Below, one piece after another: positions 63,801 to 64,000 of a DNA stretch of 64,000 nucleotides. The stretch is from assembly GCF_030547005.1 (NCBI RefSeq), contig NZ_JAUOPN010000004.1, positions 1-64,000 on the forward strand. The letters run 5' to 3'. This DNA comes from Maribacter sp. 1_MG-2023. Its GTDB lineage: Bacteria; Bacteroidota; Bacteroidia; Flavobacteriales; Flavobacteriaceae. The translations under genes were made by a program, and so were the position numbers. The first letter of the stretch is position 1. Each line of letters opens with the position of its first letter. Below the pieces are notes generated by a model that saw only the letters and a list, made by a program, of their open reading frames with translations, did no database searches and was not told the origin of the DNA.

Positions 63801-64000
63801 ATGCTAAAAAAAATACTAAAAATATCAGGGTTATTACTATTAGCGTTAATTCTAATCATATTTGCCTGTAATAGTATTATCTCAAGTACCGCAGAAGACA
63901 AAACTTATACAGATGTAGCATTAATACCAGCCAATAGAGTCGGTCTCGTTTTAGGCACTTCTAATCGATTAACCAACGGCTCTCCTAATCCATACTACAC
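63801..64000 (+). CDS. SanA/DUF218-like protein, N-terminal fragment
   Basis: 66 codons are visible before the window ends. The product opens MLKKILKISGLLLLALILII, a membrane anchor or signal (a lipobox-like IIFAC follows), then VALIPANRVGLVLGTSNRLTNGSPNPYY. The VGLVLGTS......G.PNPYY segment is the opening of SanA (a DUF218 relative), which is associated with envelope barrier function and vancomycin resistance at high temperature in enterobacteria. The C-terminal part is outside, so completeness cannot be judged. Confidence 0.85.
   Translation, partial: MLKKILKISGLLLLALILIIFACNSIISSTAEDKTYTDVALIPANRVGLVLGTSNRLTNGSPNPYY

Overview
The window is chromosomal DNA of a member of the Bacteroidota, almost certainly the family Flavobacteriaceae (a Maribacter/Zobellia-like marine genus would fit, but genus cannot be settled from sequence alone). 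The evidence is the AT-rich composition, promoters of the Bacteroidota type (TTG ... TAnnTTTG), fused hpt-adk and folK-dNK genes, DUF6089 beside uppS, an M13/M3 peptidase complement, a GH3-family acyl-adenylating enzyme, BACON-like and SusC-type sequence motifs, and short Obg lacking a C-terminal OCT domain. No rRNA, CRISPR array, prophage or insertion sequence transposase was seen.

Positions 1 to about 4400 are accessory DNA. Two related group II introns lie on the minus strand. The first runs off the left edge and begins a reverse transcriptase; the second has lost that gene. Each appears to sit in an imperfect palindrome that behaves like an integron attC site, with the introns oriented opposite to the cargo genes, as group IIC-attC introns do. 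The cargo on the plus strand is a two-helix membrane peptide, a 140-codon unknown ORF cut by the second intron, a ParD/ParE toxin-antitoxin pair, and an Old Yellow Enzyme. The toxin-antitoxin unit has complementary ends, the signature of a circularisable gene cassette. No integrase is in view. A (TA)18 palindrome closes the region.

Positions 4.8 to 17.9 kb hold envelope and secreted proteins: a lipoprotein-like methyltransferase, two small unknown exported proteins, a 2,000-residue alpha-2-macroglobulin whose middle carries a SusC-type TonB-box sequence, an M13 peptidase, a carboxypeptidase-regulatory-domain membrane protein overlapping a transglutaminase-like protein, and a DUF4136 lipoprotein. 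Positions 18 to 24.7 kb hold a potassium channel, obgE and hpt-adk on the minus strand, then purK-purE and an M3 peptidase on the plus strand. Positions 25 to 31.9 kb are signalling: a nine-PAS histidine kinase with its single-domain response regulator, a frameshifted exported rhodanese, an ECF sigma factor with a zinc-finger anti-sigma candidate, and a UbiA-like membrane protein. gcvP follows, then a three-gene unit of ketoacyl synthase III, methyltransferase and glycosyltransferase 2.

Positions 37.6 to 44.8 kb are a minus-strand envelope-assembly operon (CBS protein, nadK, DUF6089, uppS, bamA, two Skp/OmpH proteins). Divergent from it are pdxJ, a hydrolase, a small membrane protein and the protein-quality-control group tig, clpP, clpX. 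From 50 kb come a hydrolase-like protein, GH3, DUF2797, an asmA-yhhQ-sppA operon on the minus strand, folK-dNK, an SpoU-type RNA methyltransferase, mutS, two tRNA genes (Gly-GCC, Leu-UAA) with a clear promoter and terminator, and the beginning of a SanA/DUF218 gene cut by the right edge.
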